Assembly (NCBI RefSeq): GCF_002812985.1
Contig: NZ_PGCP01000038.1
Span: forward strand, 1 to 64,000
Reading direction: 5' to 3'
Length of the DNA: 64,000 bases
Origin: Aeromonas lusitana
GTDB lineage: Bacteria > Pseudomonadota > Gammaproteobacteria > Enterobacterales > Aeromonadaceae
Shown here: piece after piece, positions 62,715-64,000 of the stretch
Layout: every line of letters starts with the position of its first letter
How positions within the stretch are numbered: the first letter of the stretch is position 1
Made by a program: the position numbers and the translations under genes
Notes under the pieces: generated by a model
Told to the model about the DNA's origin: nothing
The model's input: the letters and a program-made list of their open reading frames with translations, nothing else
Database searches by the model: none

Positions 62715-63028
62715 ATGGAGTGACCCGAGAGCGCAAGTCCCATCGGGTTGGACAGGAAGTCGGCTCGGCACGCTGTGATGAGCACGGGATACAAGACCAG
62801 GATGGTGATCGCTCGGGATGGGCGAGGCTGCGGGAGGCAACCACCCCGGATGGATGGCAGGATGTCATCGAGACGGGTCAGGCAAGCACACGCACATTCA
62901 GGAACGACCATAAGGGTCAGGAAGACCCCACAACACGATGCGCAGAAGTACGCCCAGGGACAAGGCGTTTTGCAACCAGGGAATGGGACTCGCATAGACA
63001 TATAAAGGCAGCTTCGGCTGCCTTTTTT
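62715..63028 (+). ncRNA. csrC: CsrB/CsrC-type CsrA-sequestering RNA
   Basis: About 314 nt of non-coding sequence has 15 GGA triplets, many as AGGA or GGGA in predicted loops (for example CAGGAAG, CCAGGATGG, CGGGAGG, TCAGGAAC, TCAGGAAG, CAGGGAC), and ends in a perfect terminator (GGCAGC-TTCG-GCTGCC, T6). GGA-rich loops are the CsrA-binding sites of CsrB-family RNAs, which titrate CsrA. A UvrY-type site and a sigma-70 promoter lie upstream. E. coli csrC also lies directly upstream of yihI, so synteny favours csrC, although csrB cannot be excluded by sequence alone. Confidence 0.88.
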
Positions 63029-63241
63029 CCATTGGGTGATTATCCCGCCCAGCCATTCTGTGTCAAAATACCAGCAACATGCCCAGAGGATGCCGATCCT
63101 GCGGTGTTCAGCGGCCCAATATGGCCGAATTGGTGCGAGATCCCACTCTTGTTCCCGATTTTCTGTTCCCGCCTTCGCATTTTCCCCGAACGAAATCATG
63201 CCGGGTACGGGCTTCAATCCAGTTATTTGTCGGAGTCATTC

Positions 63242-63814
63242 ATGTCGGCCAAACAACCCACCCGCAAGCCTACCGGCAAGCGCAAAGAATCAGATGCCAG
63301 TGCCCTGGAAGGTCGTGAGCGCAAACGCGCCGCCAAGCGCAAGGGCTTGAAGGCTGGCTCCCGCCAGCAGGTCGAGCAGTCTCATAACAGCGGCAACAAG
63401 CAGCCCAAGGATCCGCGCATCGGTTCCCGCAAGCCGGTCGTGCTGGTCGTGGAAGAGAAGAAGACCAAGTCGGCCACTCCCAAGCTGGTGAAAGAGAAGA
63501 AGTTGGTGATGACACCGGAGCAGGAGCTTGCCTCCATCGAGAACGATGATCGCCTGAACGATCTGCTGGATCGTCTGGACGCCGGCGAGACGCTGGAAGC
63601 GGCCGAGCAGGCCTGGGTCGATCAGCGCGTCGATCGCTATCAGGAGCTGATGGACGAGCTCGGCATCATAGACACTGATGAAGACGACGATGGCGACTTC
63701 GATGAGGTCGACTTCGACGAGCCGAGCCAGCCCGCCTCCGAAGAGGAGCTGTGGGAGCGCTTCAGCCAGGTTGACTACCAACCCGAGCCCAAGCCAGAGC
63801 CGAAGAAGAAGTGA
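63242..63814 (+). CDS. yihI: Der GTPase-activating protein YihI
   Basis: A 190-residue protein: a basic, lysine- and arginine-rich N-terminal half (ARKP-like KPTGKRKESDASALEGRERK) and an acidic C-terminal half (about 100-170, TPEQELASIENDDRLNDLLD then DEDDDGDFDEVDFDEP). YihI activates the ribosome-assembly GTPase Der. The ATG at 63242 follows GGAG and gives the family start MSAKQPTRKP; a longer frame upstream is csr RNA sequence. It overlaps the next gene (TGATG). Confidence 0.93.
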   Translation: MSAKQPTRKPTGKRKESDASALEGRERKRAAKRKGLKAGSRQQVEQSHNSGNKQPKDPRIGSRKPVVLVVEEKKTKSATPKLVKEKKLVMTPEQELASIENDDRLNDLLDRLDAGETLEAAEQAWVDQRVDRYQELMDELGIIDTDEDDDGDFDEVDFDEPSQPASEEELWERFSQVDYQPEPKPEPKKK

Positions 63815-64000
63815 TGAGTGGATGGATGTTGGCCGCCCTGTTGGGTGGCCTTGTCTTGCTGGGGCTGGCGGTCTACGCCGGCACCCTGCTGGCTCGTCTC
63901 CGGCGTCAGCAGCAGCTGCAGCAACAGGCCATCGCCGCCCGCAACGAGCGCATCCTCGACAGCGTCAGGGTGATCGCCCATGCGGTGCGAGATGGCCAGT
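63814..64000 (+). CDS. DUF2489 family membrane-anchored protein (partial, runs off the window)
   Basis: The ATG at 63814 overlaps the yihI stop codon. Sixty-two codons are visible: one N-terminal membrane segment (about 5-27, LAALLGGLVLLGLAVYAGTL), then a helix rich in Arg and Gln (RLRRQQQLQQQAIAARNERI). This start and its position after yihI are those of DUF2489 proteins in Vibrio and Aeromonas as I recall. Function unknown. The 3' end is outside the window. Confidence 0.7.
   Translation, partial: MSGWMLAALLGGLVLLGLAVYAGTLLARLRRQQQLQQQAIAARNERILDSVRVIAHAVRDGQ

Noticed and set aside
62681-63241. An open frame extending yihI upstream by 187 codons
   Set aside because: It runs through the GGA-rich csr RNA and its terminator, has no ribosome site at its start, and the YihI family starts at 63242.

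Overview
The window is about 64 kb of GC-rich gammaproteobacterial chromosome. Gene content, codon use and gene order (ebg-ygjI-ygjH block, dprA-smg-yrdD-tsaC-hemF-aroE, spf-engB-cytochrome c4-csr RNA-yihI) fit Aeromonas best. That genus call is an inference from remembered family sequences, not a database match. The first 12 bases equal the end of the Tn5 (Nextera) mosaic end and sit directly before a 23S-5S spacer, so position 1 is very probably a contig end in a short-read assembly that broke inside an rRNA operon.

Layout. 1-300: end of an rrn operon (spacer, 5S, terminator). 0.4-8.8 kb: an ebg-type beta-galactosidase operon (ebgR, ebgA, ebgC), two paralogous APC-family transporters (ygjI and a copy) and ygjH. 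9-13.4 kb: a YfeH-type transporter, a full-length ovothiol synthase OvoA and a GIN-domain lipoprotein. 13.4-17.1 kb: the glutathione-dependent formaldehyde module (class III alcohol dehydrogenase, S-formylglutathione hydrolase, a DinB-fold protein) with a divergent LysR regulator. 17.1-22 kb: a BMP-family nucleoside-type ABC importer with a candidate PurR operator. 22.4-24.6 kb: uvrD behind a textbook SOS box.

24.6-27.2 kb is the clearest acquired segment. An AT-rich type II restriction-modification system (methyltransferase, nuclease, controller protein, tandem C-boxes) lies between two 28-bp direct repeats derived from a REP hairpin, next to a decayed REP-associated tyrosine transposase. 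27.2-36.5 kb holds assorted accessory genes: exporters with LysR or AraC regulators, a CpeT/CpcT-like protein, a YeeE/YedE transporter, RarD and several small unknowns, plus an 8-copy heptamer repeat. 36.6-43 kb is an amine/beta-alanine catabolic cluster (PuuC-like dehydrogenase, PuuR-like regulator, omega-aminotransferase, MmsA-type dehydrogenase, glutamine amidotransferase-like protein), with an array of 68-bp hairpin repeats at the regulator's 3' end. 43-48 kb: cysB-like, a PfkB kinase, nsrR, napF and rmuC.

48-64 kb is conserved core: trkH, trkA, rsmB, fmt and def on the minus strand; lysM, dprA, smg, yrdD, tsaC, hemF and aroE on the plus strand; then engB, cytochrome c4, yihI and a partial DUF2489 gene. 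The long gaps here carry RNA genes: Spot 42 (spf) at 60479-60583 and a CsrB/CsrC-type RNA with 15 GGA motifs at about 62715-63028, with a UvrY-type site upstream. A further unannotated candidate sRNA, behind a perfect CRP site, precedes spf. No tRNA gene, CRISPR array or intact prophage was seen.
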